DNA of 30,536 bases from Candidatus Colwelliibacteriota bacterium (GCA_023228665.1 JALOAR010000008.1:1-30536), one strand, 5' to 3'; shown: positions 14,472 to 22,036, counted from the stretch's first letter. Notes: generated from the sequence alone by a model not told the origin. Made by a program: numbers and translations.

Positions 14472-14497
14472 AAAACAGGTCTATTGACCTGTTTTTT
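14472..14497 (+). terminator. Intrinsic terminator after the exonuclease gene
   Basis: A 10-bp AAAACAGGTC/GACCTGTTTT stem, TATT loop and T tract. Confidence 0.88.
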
Positions 14498-14562
14498 TAT
14501 TTGTTTTAAGGTCGGCTTAGGATCTTAAAATAAAAAGATACCAAAAGGAAGGAAGTGTTTGT

Positions 14563-14850
14563 ATGGATAGTTTAGAAGGCTGTTCGGAAGGTTTGGTTAG
14601 AGATACTATTAAAAATAAGGTGGAAGGGCTGCTATGTTCTGACTCGGTTAATTTTCCCAACATCTATCTCTCTGATGTTAATATGGAAGGGCAGAAAGTA
14701 ACTGTTATTCTTACTTCAGAAATTTCCGCTAAGAAAAATAACCTTAAAGAGGTAGCCTCTTTAATGAAAGAGAGGTTAGAAAACAATACTGAAAAAGCTG
14801 TTAAAGTTGAGTTTTCTCCGGACAGCTTTATAAAAGAAAACGCCCTATAA
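14563..14850 (+). CDS. Small protein of unknown function
   Basis: 95 residues, soluble, with no recognised motif. It has an N-terminal Cys-containing helix, then a strand-helix pattern (QKVTVILTSEI then KKNNLKEVASLMKERL), compatible with a small alpha/beta domain. Upstream is a strong purine-rich Shine-Dalgarno (AAGGAAGGAAG, 14545-14555) ending 7 nt before the ATG. The transcription terminator overlaps its last codons and stop, leaving no 3' UTR. Function unknown. Confidence 0.7.
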   Translation: MDSLEGCSEGLVRDTIKNKVEGLLCSDSVNFPNIYLSDVNMEGQKVTVILTSEISAKKNNLKEVASLMKERLENNTEKAVKVEFSPDSFIKENAL

Positions 14851-14862
14851 GGGCGTTTTTTT
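14837..14862 (+). terminator. Terminator overlapping the stop of the preceding gene
   Basis: A 10-bp AAAACGCCCT/AGGGCGTTTT stem with a 3-nt loop, containing the TAA stop, then T residues. Confidence 0.85.
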
Positions 14863-14863
14863 C

Positions 14864-14892
14864 TTGAATACATAAGGCGAAGGCCTTAATAT
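14864..14892 (+). promoter_or_regulatory. Leaderless-type promoter of ppaC-tgt
   Basis: TTGAAT (14864-14869), 17-nt spacer, TAATAT (14887-14892). The ATG begins 8 nt after the -10 box. Confidence 0.65.
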
Positions 14893-14900
14893 ATTGGAAT

Positions 14901-15800
14901 ATGAAAGATATATATGTTATCGGACACAAAAATCCCGATACGGATAGCGTCGTATCAGCAATAGCCTGCGCTAAAATAATGGATTATAAGCCGGCTATAG
15001 CAGGGGATATAAATAAAGAAACAGATTTCATTTTAAAGAAATTTGGAGTTTCCGTGCCGGAAAAACTTGAAAATATTTCCGGGAAACAAGTTTTTCTCGT
15101 TGATCACAACGAGAATACGCAGATTGCCGATGGCTGGGATAGCGCAGAGATAGTCGGCGTTCTCGATCATCATAAAATAAATTTTTCTTCTCTCGCTCCG
15201 CTATTTTTTCACGCTGAACCTTTGGGAGCTACAAGCTCTATAATAGCTAAGTTATATATGGAAAAAATTAGAGCTGACGCTTCTCTTGCCGGGATCCTTC
15301 TTTCCGGAATACTTTCTGATACAGTTGTTTTCAAGTCGCCGACTACCACGGAAGATGATAAAAAAATAGCCGAAGAATTAGCTTCTATTGCGGGAATAGG
15401 CAATATCGAGGAATTTGGAGTAGAAATAAAAAAAGCGGGAGCTGATATTTCTGGTAGGTCTGTTTCCGATATCGTTGAAGGGGATTTTAAAGAATTCAAT
15501 ATGGGCGGAAAAAAAATAGGCATCGGTCAGGTAGAATTGCCCGATATTTCTGTTATTGAGAATATAGAAGATGATATTATTGCTCTATTGAATAAAATGA
15601 AAGAAAACAAATATGAGATGGCAATAATGGCAATAACTGACATTATGAATGAAGGAAGCAAGCTTTTATTTTCGGGAGATAAGAATATTATCGAGAAAGC
15701 TTTCTCTGTAAGAACGGAAAATAACAAAACTTACATTAAAGGCCTTATGTCCCGTAAAAAACAGCTAGTTCCTCCGCTTGAAAAAATATTATCGGAGTAA
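14901..15800 (+). CDS. ppaC: Manganese-dependent inorganic pyrophosphatase (family II)
   Basis: Cytoplasmic enzyme that hydrolyses pyrophosphate and drives biosynthetic reactions forward. DHH-family layout: metal motif GHKNPDTDS (H9, D13, D15), FLVDHNE, the DHH signature VLDHHK, and the C-terminal DHHA2 domain with the pyrophosphate-binding SRKKQ near the end. 299 residues, the usual short form without CBS domains. Its stop overlaps the ATG of tgt (TAATG), so the two are translationally coupled. Confidence 0.95.
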   Translation: MKDIYVIGHKNPDTDSVVSAIACAKIMDYKPAIAGDINKETDFILKKFGVSVPEKLENISGKQVFLVDHNENTQIADGWDSAEIVGVLDHHKINFSSLAPLFFHAEPLGATSSIIAKLYMEKIRADASLAGILLSGILSDTVVFKSPTTTEDDKKIAEELASIAGIGNIEEFGVEIKKAGADISGRSVSDIVEGDFKEFNMGGKKIGIGQVELPDISVIENIEDDIIALLNKMKENKYEMAIMAITDIMNEGSKLLFSGDKNIIEKAFSVRTENNKTYIKGLMSRKKQLVPPLEKILSE

Positions 15801-16945
15801 TGATCGAATTTAAGATATTAAAAAAATCCGATAAATCGAACGCCCGCCTGGGCGTTCTTAAAACGCCTCACGGAGAAGTAGAAACTCCTTGTTTTGTTCC
15901 GGTAGCTACTCAAGCAACAGTTAAAACTTTATCTTCTGACGAGATAATAAGCGCAGGCTCGCAAATGCTTATTGCGAACACTTTTCACCTTCATTTAAAA
16001 CCTGGGGAAAAACTATTAAAAGACCATGGAGGCATAAATAAATTCGCTAATATAAAAATTCCCATAATGACCGACTCGGGAGGCTTTCAAGTTTTCAGTC
16101 TTGGTTTTGGCAGGGATCACGGCGTAAGCAAAGTTGAAAAAATTAAACCGGAAGAATTCATCAAAAAAGGTTCCCAGCCCAAACTTTTAAAAATAACCGA
16201 AGAAGGGGTTGAGTTTACCTCTTATGTAGATGGTTCAAAAATATTTATGGGCCCGAAAGAATCTATAAAGATACAGGAAAAAATCGGCGCCGATATCATA
16301 TTTGCTTTTGACGAGTGTACTGCCCCCACCGCAACAAAAGAATATACTGCCGAATCGCTCAAAAAAACCCACCGCTGGGCGGATATCTGTTTAGGCGTTA
16401 AGAAGTCTAATCAAGCCCTTTACGGCATAGTTCAGGGAGGAAAATATAAAGATTTGCGCGTTGAAAGCGCCAAATTTATTGCATCTCGTCCCTTTGATGG
16501 TTTTGGTATTGGCGGAGAATTCGGCGGAGATAAAAAACAAATGGTCAAAATGATTAAGTGGGTTACTGAAGAGCTTTCGGAAAACAAGCCGCGCCATCTT
16601 TTAGGTATTGGCTACTTGGAAGATATGGAAAAAATAATAAAATCGGGGATAGATACTTTTGATTGCACTGTTCCGACGCATTATGCCCGTCACGGAAATG
16701 CTTTTACATCAAAAGGAAAGATAGATCTTACTAAAACAAAATACCTTAAAGGAAAAGCGTCAAAAGAGTCTCTAGACCCAGAATGTAGCTGTTTTGTCTG
16801 TCGGGAGCATACGAAAGGGTATTTATCTCATCTAGTGCGTGCCCATGAAATTACGGGATTAAGGCTTCTTTCTTTCCATAATGTTCATTACTTTAATAAA
16901 TACGTGGCGAACATAAGGGAAAAAATAAAAAAAGGCCTTATTTAG
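15800..16945 (+). CDS. tgt: tRNA-guanine transglycosylase
   Basis: Exchanges G34 in GUN-anticodon tRNAs (Tyr, His, Asn, Asp) for preQ1 or queuine, the key step of queuosine modification. Conserved features: general-base region TDSGGFQVFSL (D92), DECTAP, GIVQGG, GGEFGG, the nucleophile segment DTFDCTVPT (285-293), and the zinc site CSCFVC followed by H in a C-terminal HEITG...HN block. 381 residues, normal. Coupled to ppaC by a 1-nt overlap. One potential substrate, tRNA-Tyr(GUA), is encoded in this window. No preQ1 synthesis genes are seen, so salvage is possible. Confidence 0.96.
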   Translation: MIEFKILKKSDKSNARLGVLKTPHGEVETPCFVPVATQATVKTLSSDEIISAGSQMLIANTFHLHLKPGEKLLKDHGGINKFANIKIPIMTDSGGFQVFSLGFGRDHGVSKVEKIKPEEFIKKGSQPKLLKITEEGVEFTSYVDGSKIFMGPKESIKIQEKIGADIIFAFDECTAPTATKEYTAESLKKTHRWADICLGVKKSNQALYGIVQGGKYKDLRVESAKFIASRPFDGFGIGGEFGGDKKQMVKMIKWVTEELSENKPRHLLGIGYLEDMEKIIKSGIDTFDCTVPTHYARHGNAFTSKGKIDLTKTKYLKGKASKESLDPECSCFVCREHTKGYLSHLVRAHEITGLRLLSFHNVHYFNKYVANIREKIKKGLI

Positions 16946-17017
16946 GCTTAATTATTAGCTTTTATAGTTGGATTTTGATTGGGATTTGTGAGTTATGATT
17001 TGAGAAAGTGTTTGTTT

Positions 17018-17026
17018 TGTGGATAA
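17018..17026 (-). promoter_or_regulatory. Single DnaA-box-like 9-mer
   Basis: TGTGGATAA matches the reverse complement of the consensus DnaA box TTATCCACA. It is isolated, so an origin is not supported; it may be chance or a regulatory site upstream of mraZ. Confidence 0.3.
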
Positions 17027-17053
17027 GTTTTCCCCACCGGATAAAAACCTTTT

Positions 17054-17080
17054 AAAACCTGCTTTTTTAAGCAGGTTTTT
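17054..17080 (+). terminator. Intrinsic terminator after tgt
   Basis: An 11-bp AAAACCTGCTT/AAGCAGGTTTT stem with a TTTT loop, directly before the mraZ promoter. Confidence 0.85.
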
Positions 17081-17083
17081 GCT

Positions 17084-17112
17084 TTGACCCTGTATGCTTG
17101 GTGGGCTATAAT
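17084..17112 (+). promoter_or_regulatory. Strong promoter of the mraZ/dcw operon
   Basis: TTGACC (17084-17089), 17-nt spacer, perfect TATAAT (17107-17112). The predicted start is near 17119, just upstream of the MraZ-type repeats. Confidence 0.85.
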
Positions 17113-17121
17113 TTAAACACA

Positions 17122-17150
17122 GTGGGGAAAAGTGGAGAAAAGTGTTGAAT
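17122..17150 (+). promoter_or_regulatory. Putative MraZ operator (three 10-bp direct repeats)
   Basis: GTGGGGAAAA, GTGGAGAAAA and GTGTTGAATA begin at 17122, 17132 and 17142. In other bacteria MraZ represses its own operon by binding GTGGG-type direct repeats with 10-bp spacing, and the location between promoter and start codon fits autorepression. Confidence 0.7.
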
Positions 17151-17582
17151 ATGTTTATCGGAGAATACACACATAATATGGATGTTAAAGGCAGGATGGC
17201 TGTTCCCGCCAAATTTAGAAATAAATTAAGCGGAGGAGCGATTATTACAAGAGGGCTTGATAAATGCCTTTTTCTATTTTCTATAGAAGAATGGCAAAAA
17301 CTTGCGGAAAAAATAGTTTCTCTTCCGCTAACCCAGGCAAATTCCAGAGCTTTTTCCCGTCTTATGCTTGCGGGCGCTGCAGACTGTAATATCGATTCAC
17401 AGGGAAGAATTCTTATCCCCGACTATCTTCGAAAATATGCCGGATTGGAAAAAGAAGTGGTTATTGCCGGGCTCTATAACAGAGCTGAAATATGGGATGA
17501 AAAATCTTGGAGTGGCTACAAGAAAGATACCGAATCAAGGTCGGAAGATATCGCCGAAAAAATGGGCGAGCTTGGAATCTGA
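17151..17582 (+). CDS. mraZ: Transcriptional regulator MraZ
   Basis: AbrB-like DNA-binding protein and first gene of the division/cell-wall cluster. 143 residues with the two MraZ repeats: MFIGEYTHNMDVKGRMAVPAKFR at the start (DxKGR signature) and a second block with DSQGRILIPDYLR near residues 80-95. I chose ATG 17151 because it gives the family N-terminus; GTG 17142 lies inside the third operator repeat. The stop overlaps the rsmH start codon (TGATG). Confidence 0.95.
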   Translation: MFIGEYTHNMDVKGRMAVPAKFRNKLSGGAIITRGLDKCLFLFSIEEWQKLAEKIVSLPLTQANSRAFSRLMLAGAADCNIDSQGRILIPDYLRKYAGLEKEVVIAGLYNRAEIWDEKSWSGYKKDTESRSEDIAEKMGELGI

Positions 17583-18478
17583 TGGAGAAAGATTTGGCAC
17601 AAGAAGGAAATATTCATATTCCCGTCATGATGAGCGAGGTATTGAAAGCGCTTGCTCTAAAGCCCGGAGATTTTGTAATAGACGGAACTTTCGGCGGCGG
17701 CGGACATTCTTCCGAAATAGCTAAAAGTATTGCTCCAAAAGGAATTTTGCTTGCTATAGACAGAGATCCTTCTGCTATTAAAAAAGCAAATATTTCTAGC
17801 GAAGAAATAAAAATTGTTCTCGCTAACGCTAATTTTACCGATATTCCCGATATCCTTGCTGATAAAAATTTACCTAAGGCAGACAGCCTTCTTTTAGACC
17901 TTGGCTTTTCTTCTAATCAATTAAGCGGAGATAGGGGTTTTTCCTTTATTGAAGACGAGCCTCTTCTTATGACTTACAGCGATGAAACAGAACCCCTTTA
18001 TAAGGTTCTGCCTTCTCTAAGCAAGAAAAAAATAAAAGAAATAATTGCGATTACCGGAGAAAGATATGCCGGGCGCATAGCGGAAGCAATCTGGAAGGCG
18101 GAGCGAAAAAGGCCGATAGGGACAACGGGCGAATTGGTAGAAGTTATCCGTTCTGCCGTGCCTCTGAATTACGAGCGAGGAAGAATACATCCGGCAACAA
18201 GAACATTCCTTGCTTTCAGGATATATATTAATAACGAGCTTGAAGGGTTGGACCAAGTCATATCATCTTTGCCTCAAATACTGAAGCCTAACGGCAAAGT
18301 GGCGATAATAACTTTCCAATCGCTTGAAGACAGGATAGTTAAGAACAAATTTAAAGAAATGGCGAGAGAAGGAGTTATAAATATCCTAAACAAAAAACCC
18401 TTAACCCCTTCGCTTTCAGAAATAAAAAATAATCCTAGAGCCAGGTCGGCAAAACTAAGATCGGCAACAATGAACTAA
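17582..18478 (+). CDS. rsmH: 16S rRNA (cytosine1402-N4)-methyltransferase RsmH
   Basis: Methylates C1402 of 16S rRNA in the decoding centre. 298 residues. It carries HIPVMMSEVLKAL, the SAM motif IDGTFGGGGHS, AIDRDPSA, LLLDLGFSSNQLS, HPATRTFLAFRIYINNEL, IITFQSLEDRIVK and a C-terminal NPRARSAKLR, all typical of the family. The start overlaps the mraZ stop by one base, indicating translational coupling; an in-frame upstream start inside mraZ is less plausible. ftsL follows after 1 nt. Confidence 0.96.
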   Translation: MEKDLAQEGNIHIPVMMSEVLKALALKPGDFVIDGTFGGGGHSSEIAKSIAPKGILLAIDRDPSAIKKANISSEEIKIVLANANFTDIPDILADKNLPKADSLLLDLGFSSNQLSGDRGFSFIEDEPLLMTYSDETEPLYKVLPSLSKKKIKEIIAITGERYAGRIAEAIWKAERKRPIGTTGELVEVIRSAVPLNYERGRIHPATRTFLAFRIYINNELEGLDQVISSLPQILKPNGKVAIITFQSLEDRIVKNKFKEMAREGVINILNKKPLTPSLSEIKNNPRARSAKLRSATMN

Positions 18479-18479
18479 A

Positions 18480-18785
18480 ATGACTATTGTAAAACCTAAC
18501 AAACAAAAGAAAGAAGTAGTATGGACATGGGTGTTCGCCTCATTAGGAATAGCTCTTGTGCTTTCAGTTGCCTCTTGCGGATGTATTTATGCTAAAACAG
18601 TTGTCCTGAAACATGATATTTCCTCGCTTGAAGAAATTATCAATGAGGAAAAAACAAAGAATGCCGAGCTTAACAACGAAGTTTTCAGAATGACCGACCC
18701 GCAGATACTTGAAGTTATTGCTGAAGAGAAAGGTCTTGTTGAAGATAATAATCCTCAATGGGTTTTCGCTTTGTTGCAGTCGTAG
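18480..18785 (+). CDS. ftsL: FtsL/DivIC-like division protein
   Basis: 101 residues. A short basic cytoplasmic N-terminus, one membrane span (about 15-37, VFASLGIALVLSVASCGC), then an extracytoplasmic coiled coil (ISSLEEIINEEKTKNAELNNEV) and a short DPQILEVIAEEKGLVE block as in FtsL/DivIC. Sequence similarity is low, as usual for this family; the assignment rests on topology and its place between rsmH and ftsI. It overlaps ftsI by 28 nt. It probably forms a complex with FtsI and FtsB/FtsQ-type partners at the septum. Confidence 0.75.
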   Translation: MTIVKPNKQKKEVVWTWVFASLGIALVLSVASCGCIYAKTVVLKHDISSLEEIINEEKTKNAELNNEVFRMTDPQILEVIAEEKGLVEDNNPQWVFALLQS

Positions 18786-20374
18786 TTTTATTTAGCGCTC
18801 TTTATGGGTCGCTGGCGTTTCGTTTTTATAACCTCCAGATAAGGAAGGGGGATTTTTATGCTGCGCAAGCAGCATCCCAGATATTAGGCAGATCGCTCGA
18901 TCCGGCAAGGGGAAATATATTTATGATGGATAAAAACAATACGCCAATACCGGTTGCTGTTAAAAAAGATTATCCGTTTGTCTATTGCGTCCCTGAAGAA
19001 ATGGCAAAAGCGGGAATAGATCTTAAAGAAACAGCCTTCAAGATAGAGGATGTGTTAGATATTCCCGCAGAGGACTTAATTGCTAAATTAGACAAGCCTG
19101 ATGACCCTTTTGAAGAGCTTGCTAAAGTAATTCCCGAAGAAAAAGTATCTAAAGTGAAAGAACTTGATATTCCAGGGCTCTACGTGGGTCAAAAACCAAA
19201 AAGATATTATCCATATAATAGTATGGCTTCTCATGTGCTTGGGTTTGTTTCTGGCGACGAAGGGCAATATGGAATTGAAGCTTTTTATGAAGGCAAACTT
19301 TCCGGGAAAGCGGGCGAAGCTTCCGGCGATTCTTTTGTTGCTCCGACAGACGGGCAAGACGTGTATCTTACTATAGATCAGATAATCCAAGCGCGCGCTG
19401 AAAAAATAATTTCCGATGCAGTTTCTCAATTTAATGCCAAAGGGGGGATGATTATAGTTTCTAATCCTAAAACAGGAGAGATTAAAGCTATGGCTGGCTC
19501 TCCCTCCTTTGATCCTAATAACTATGGTTCTGCTAAAATGTCTGACTATGTTAACCCGAATGTTCAGAGGATTTACGAGCCGGGATCTGTCTTTAAGCTA
19601 ATAACTATGGCGGCTGCTATCGACTCTGGCAGCGTTACGCCCGACACTGTATACGAAGATACTGGTTCTTTAACTATAAATAGCAGAACTATAAAAAACT
19701 GGGATCATAAGGCGTATGGCAGAACAACAATGACAGAGGTGATAGAACATTCGCTAAACTTAGGCGCCGCTTTTGCAGCTAAAGAGACCGGTAAAGAAAA
19801 ATTTTTGAGTTATATTGAAAAATTCGGTTTTGATAAGGCTACGGGCATAGATCTCCCCGGAGAAGTTATCGGCAGTATAAAGCCTCTTATAAACGGAAGA
19901 GATATAAACTATGCCACTGCTTCATATGGGCAAGGTATATCCGTATCTCCCATCAGAATGCTTACTGCCGTTAATTCGATAGCTAATAATGGAATAATGA
20001 TGGCTCCTCGTTTAACAGTAGGCGAAAGCAGGGAAGAAGGAAGGCCTATATCAGCCGAGACGGCAAAAACGATAACCAATATGATGGTTTCTGCTGTTAA
20101 GATTAATGTATTGGCTGATATTAAAGGTTATGATGTTGCGGGGAAAACCGGTACGGCGATGGTTCCGGACTTTGATAAGGGCGGATATAAAGATAGTTAT
20201 ATAAATACCTTTATCGGTTTTGCGCCTGCCTATGATCCTAAATTTTCCATTCTTGTAAGAATTGATGAGCCGGAAGGGAATCCTTTGGCAGGGGCAAGTG
20301 TAATTCCTCCTTTTAAAGAGCTTGCCGAGTTTATATTGTCGTATTATGGTGTGGCTCCTGATAACATCAGATAA
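18758..20374 (+). CDS. ftsI: Division transpeptidase, FtsI/PBP2-type penicillin-binding protein
   Basis: Class B PBP that cross-links septal peptidoglycan. An N-terminal membrane anchor (about 3-22) is followed by the pedestal domain (RGNIFMMDKN; YPYNSMASHVLGFVSGDEGQYGIEAFYE), then the transpeptidase domain with SVFK (S277 nucleophile), SLN (332-334) and KTG (463-465). 538 residues and no PASTA repeats. It overlaps ftsL by 28 nt and ends 3 nt before murF, so it is in the middle of one operon. The start is fixed by the membrane anchor. Confidence 0.95.
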   Translation: MGFRFVAVVVLFSALYGSLAFRFYNLQIRKGDFYAAQAASQILGRSLDPARGNIFMMDKNNTPIPVAVKKDYPFVYCVPEEMAKAGIDLKETAFKIEDVLDIPAEDLIAKLDKPDDPFEELAKVIPEEKVSKVKELDIPGLYVGQKPKRYYPYNSMASHVLGFVSGDEGQYGIEAFYEGKLSGKAGEASGDSFVAPTDGQDVYLTIDQIIQARAEKIISDAVSQFNAKGGMIIVSNPKTGEIKAMAGSPSFDPNNYGSAKMSDYVNPNVQRIYEPGSVFKLITMAAAIDSGSVTPDTVYEDTGSLTINSRTIKNWDHKAYGRTTMTEVIEHSLNLGAAFAAKETGKEKFLSYIEKFGFDKATGIDLPGEVIGSIKPLINGRDINYATASYGQGISVSPIRMLTAVNSIANNGIMMAPRLTVGESREEGRPISAETAKTITNMMVSAVKINVLADIKGYDVAGKTGTAMVPDFDKGGYKDSYINTFIGFAPAYDPKFSILVRIDEPEGNPLAGASVIPPFKELAEFILSYYGVAPDNIR

Positions 20375-20377
20375 ACT

Positions 20378-21652
20378 ATGAAAAAAGCGCTCGCTGGTAT
20401 CCTTGCTTTTTTAGCTAGAGGAATAATAAGCAAATATAAGCCTAAAATAGTGGGTATTACTGGAAGTTTTGGCAAAAGCTCTACAAAAGAAGCTGTTTTT
20501 GCCGTTCTTTCTTCAGGTAGAAAAAAAGTAAGGCGAAGCAGGGGTAATTTTAATAATGAACTTGGTTTTCCTCTTTCTATAATAGGAGATTTTAAGAAAA
20601 CAGGTGGCGCTATTTTTTGGCTGAAAGCGATTCTTAAAGGTTTTTATGTCTGGCTTTTTAAAGTTGATTATCCCGATATTCTCATTCTTGAATACGGCGC
20701 CGATAAGCCGGGAGATATCAAGTATTTAGGCCGTATTGCTCGTCCTGACGTAGCTATTATTACCGGCATATCGGATATTCCCGTCCATATTGAGTTTTAC
20801 GCTTCAATTGAAGAAGTTGCTAAGGAAAAAAGCGCGCTTCTTAAATTGTTGAAACAAAACGGAACGGCAGTACTTAATGCCGATGACGAACTTGTTTCTA
20901 AAATGGCCGAAGGCCTTGATAGGGACACTATCTTTTTTGGTTTTAACCCTGAAGCGGATTTTAAAGTTGCTCAATTTTCAAACAGGTTGTCTGAAGGTGT
21001 TCCGATAGGAATATCATTTAAGCTTGAAACAGTTGGAAAGTCTGTCCCGGTAGTAATTCCTGGCACTATCGGCAAGGCGCAGGGCTACGCAGGAGCTGCT
21101 GCCGTAGCATGCGGATCTATTTTTGGAGCTAATTTTATCGAATCTGCCGGCGCTATATCCGAATATAACCCTCTTTCTGGCAGAGCTAATATTATCGAGG
21201 GAATTAATAATTCTTGGATAATAGATGATACTTATAACGCCTCTCCTAAAGCGGTAGAAGAAGCGCTGTCAGCGCTTAAAAGCCTTTCCGGAATTATTGG
21301 GAGAAAAATAGTTGCTCTTGGAGGTATGAAAGAATTAGGCAAATATTCAGATGAAGCTCACAGCCTTGTCGGAAAAATGGCCGGATCTTTTGCTGATATT
21401 ATTATCGGTGTAGGCGAAGAAGGAAAAATTATTGTTTCTGAAGCGGAGAAGGGAGGTAAAAAAACAATGTGGTTTGACTCCTCCGTTAAAACCGGTGAAG
21501 CTCTTAAAAAAATAATTAGAGAAGGAGATATTGTTTTAATTAAAGGATCCCAGTCTGTAAGAATGGAACACGCCGTAAAGGCAATTATGAAATATCCGGA
21601 AAAAGCCGGTAAGCTATTAGTGAGGCAATATGGCAATTGGCTGAAGGAATAA
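20378..21652 (+). CDS. murF: UDP-N-acetylmuramoyl-tripeptide--D-alanyl-D-alanine ligase-like Mur ligase
   Basis: ATP-dependent Mur ligase that adds the terminal D-Ala-D-Ala to the cell-wall precursor. P-loop GITGSFGKSST (26-36; GKS replaces the usual GKT), then NFNNELGFPLSI typical of MurF, a Lys-containing segment EVAKEKSALL in the central domain, and the C-terminal IIDDTYNASPKAVEEAL and ALGGMKELG. 424 residues. A hydrophobic segment after the P-loop domain (AIFWLKAILKGFYVWLFKV) is longer than I expect for MurF. murE, mraY, murD, ftsW and murG do not follow; tRNA-Glu does. Confidence 0.88.
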   Translation: MKKALAGILAFLARGIISKYKPKIVGITGSFGKSSTKEAVFAVLSSGRKKVRRSRGNFNNELGFPLSIIGDFKKTGGAIFWLKAILKGFYVWLFKVDYPDILILEYGADKPGDIKYLGRIARPDVAIITGISDIPVHIEFYASIEEVAKEKSALLKLLKQNGTAVLNADDELVSKMAEGLDRDTIFFGFNPEADFKVAQFSNRLSEGVPIGISFKLETVGKSVPVVIPGTIGKAQGYAGAAAVACGSIFGANFIESAGAISEYNPLSGRANIIEGINNSWIIDDTYNASPKAVEEALSALKSLSGIIGRKIVALGGMKELGKYSDEAHSLVGKMAGSFADIIIGVGEEGKIIVSEAEKGGKKTMWFDSSVKTGEALKKIIREGDIVLIKGSQSVRMEHAVKAIMKYPEKAGKLLVRQYGNWLKE

Positions 21653-21653
21653 A

Positions 21654-21682
21654 TTGAAATTAGCCGGTTTCTAATATAAAAT
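21654..21682 (+). promoter_or_regulatory. Possible promoter of tRNA-Glu
   Basis: TTGAAA (21654-21659), 17-nt spacer, TAAAAT (21677-21682), starting just after the murF stop. Confidence 0.45.
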
Positions 21683-21694
21683 CCTCTCTTGTAA

Positions 21695-21766
21695 GGCCCT
21701 ATCGTCTAGTGGTCAGGACATCAGGTTCTCATCCTGAAAACCGGGGTTCGATTCCCCGTAGGGCTA
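21695..21766 (+). tRNA. tRNA-Glu (UUC)
   Basis: 72 nt. The acceptor stem is GGCCCTA/TAGGGCT with a G1-U72 wobble, the anticodon stem CAGG/CCTG surrounds TTC, and the T-arm is CGGGGTTCGATTCCCCG. The discriminator is A; CAAG follows and CCA is not encoded. From the T-loop on, the sequence is repeated 135 nt downstream around an 87-nt element, exactly as at tRNA-Thr(UGU). Confidence 0.95.
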
Positions 21767-21797
21767 CAAGCAAAACTCAAATTTCGGGGAATCGAAC
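21750..21797 (+). repeat. Direct repeat, copy 1, at tRNA-Glu
   Basis: 48 nt from the T-loop of tRNA-Glu through its 3' end to a trailer ending CGGGGAATCGAAC. That ending is the perfect 13-nt inverse of GTTCGATTCCCCG at 21746-21758. It is identical to 21885-21932, but unrelated in its trailer part to the repeat at tRNA-Thr. Confidence 0.95.
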
Positions 21798-21884
21798 GCC
21801 GGACCGATGATTTTTCAGCAGAAAAATCGAGGGAGGCGCGGCCGGAGACCGATTTTGAGCGTCGGCGAAAAATCGAGTCGATGG
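21798..21884 (+). mobile_element. 87-nt tRNA-associated element, copy 2
   Basis: Same length and sequence as 7029-7115 with one substitution (T at 21862). Left end GCCGGACC, right end GTCGATGG. Hairpins are at 21809-21828 and 21850-21875. The junction points relative to the tRNA T-loop and the inverted T-arm copy are the same as at tRNA-Thr. Confidence 0.8.
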
Positions 21885-21932
21885 GATTCCCCGTAGGGCT
21901 ACAAGCAAAACTCAAATTTCGGGGAATCGAAC
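21885..21932 (+). repeat. Direct repeat, copy 2, at tRNA-Glu
   Basis: Exact second copy of 21750-21797. It contains the last 17 nt of tRNA-Glu only, so it cannot make a tRNA. Confidence 0.95.
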
Positions 21933-22036
21933 ATTTTTTGTCATTCCCGGCTTGACCGGGAATCCAAGTTTCTAAAATTTAAAAATTTTAAGTTATGGTC
22001 TTTAAACCCGCCTGATCGGCAGGGCAGGTTTTAATT
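21933..22036 (+). repeat. Gene-free stretch with two palindromic motifs
   Basis: ATTCCCGG-CTTGA-CCGGGAAT (21943-21963) resembles the GTCATTCCCG...CGGGAATCC dispersed palindromes of many bacteria. A second, imperfect one lies at 22004-22032 (AAACCCGCCTG with CAGGGCAGGTTT). Between them is A/T-rich sequence with no gene that I can support. Confidence 0.55.

Noticed and set aside
17018..17026. A replication origin
   Set aside because: Only one DnaA-box-like 9-mer and no dnaA/dnaN or AT-rich unwinding cluster nearby.
21721..21915. A 64-residue reading frame on the minus strand across tRNA-Glu and the 87-nt element
   Set aside because: It is made of the reverse of the tRNA, the direct repeats and the element; the sequence is explained by those features and has no start signals.
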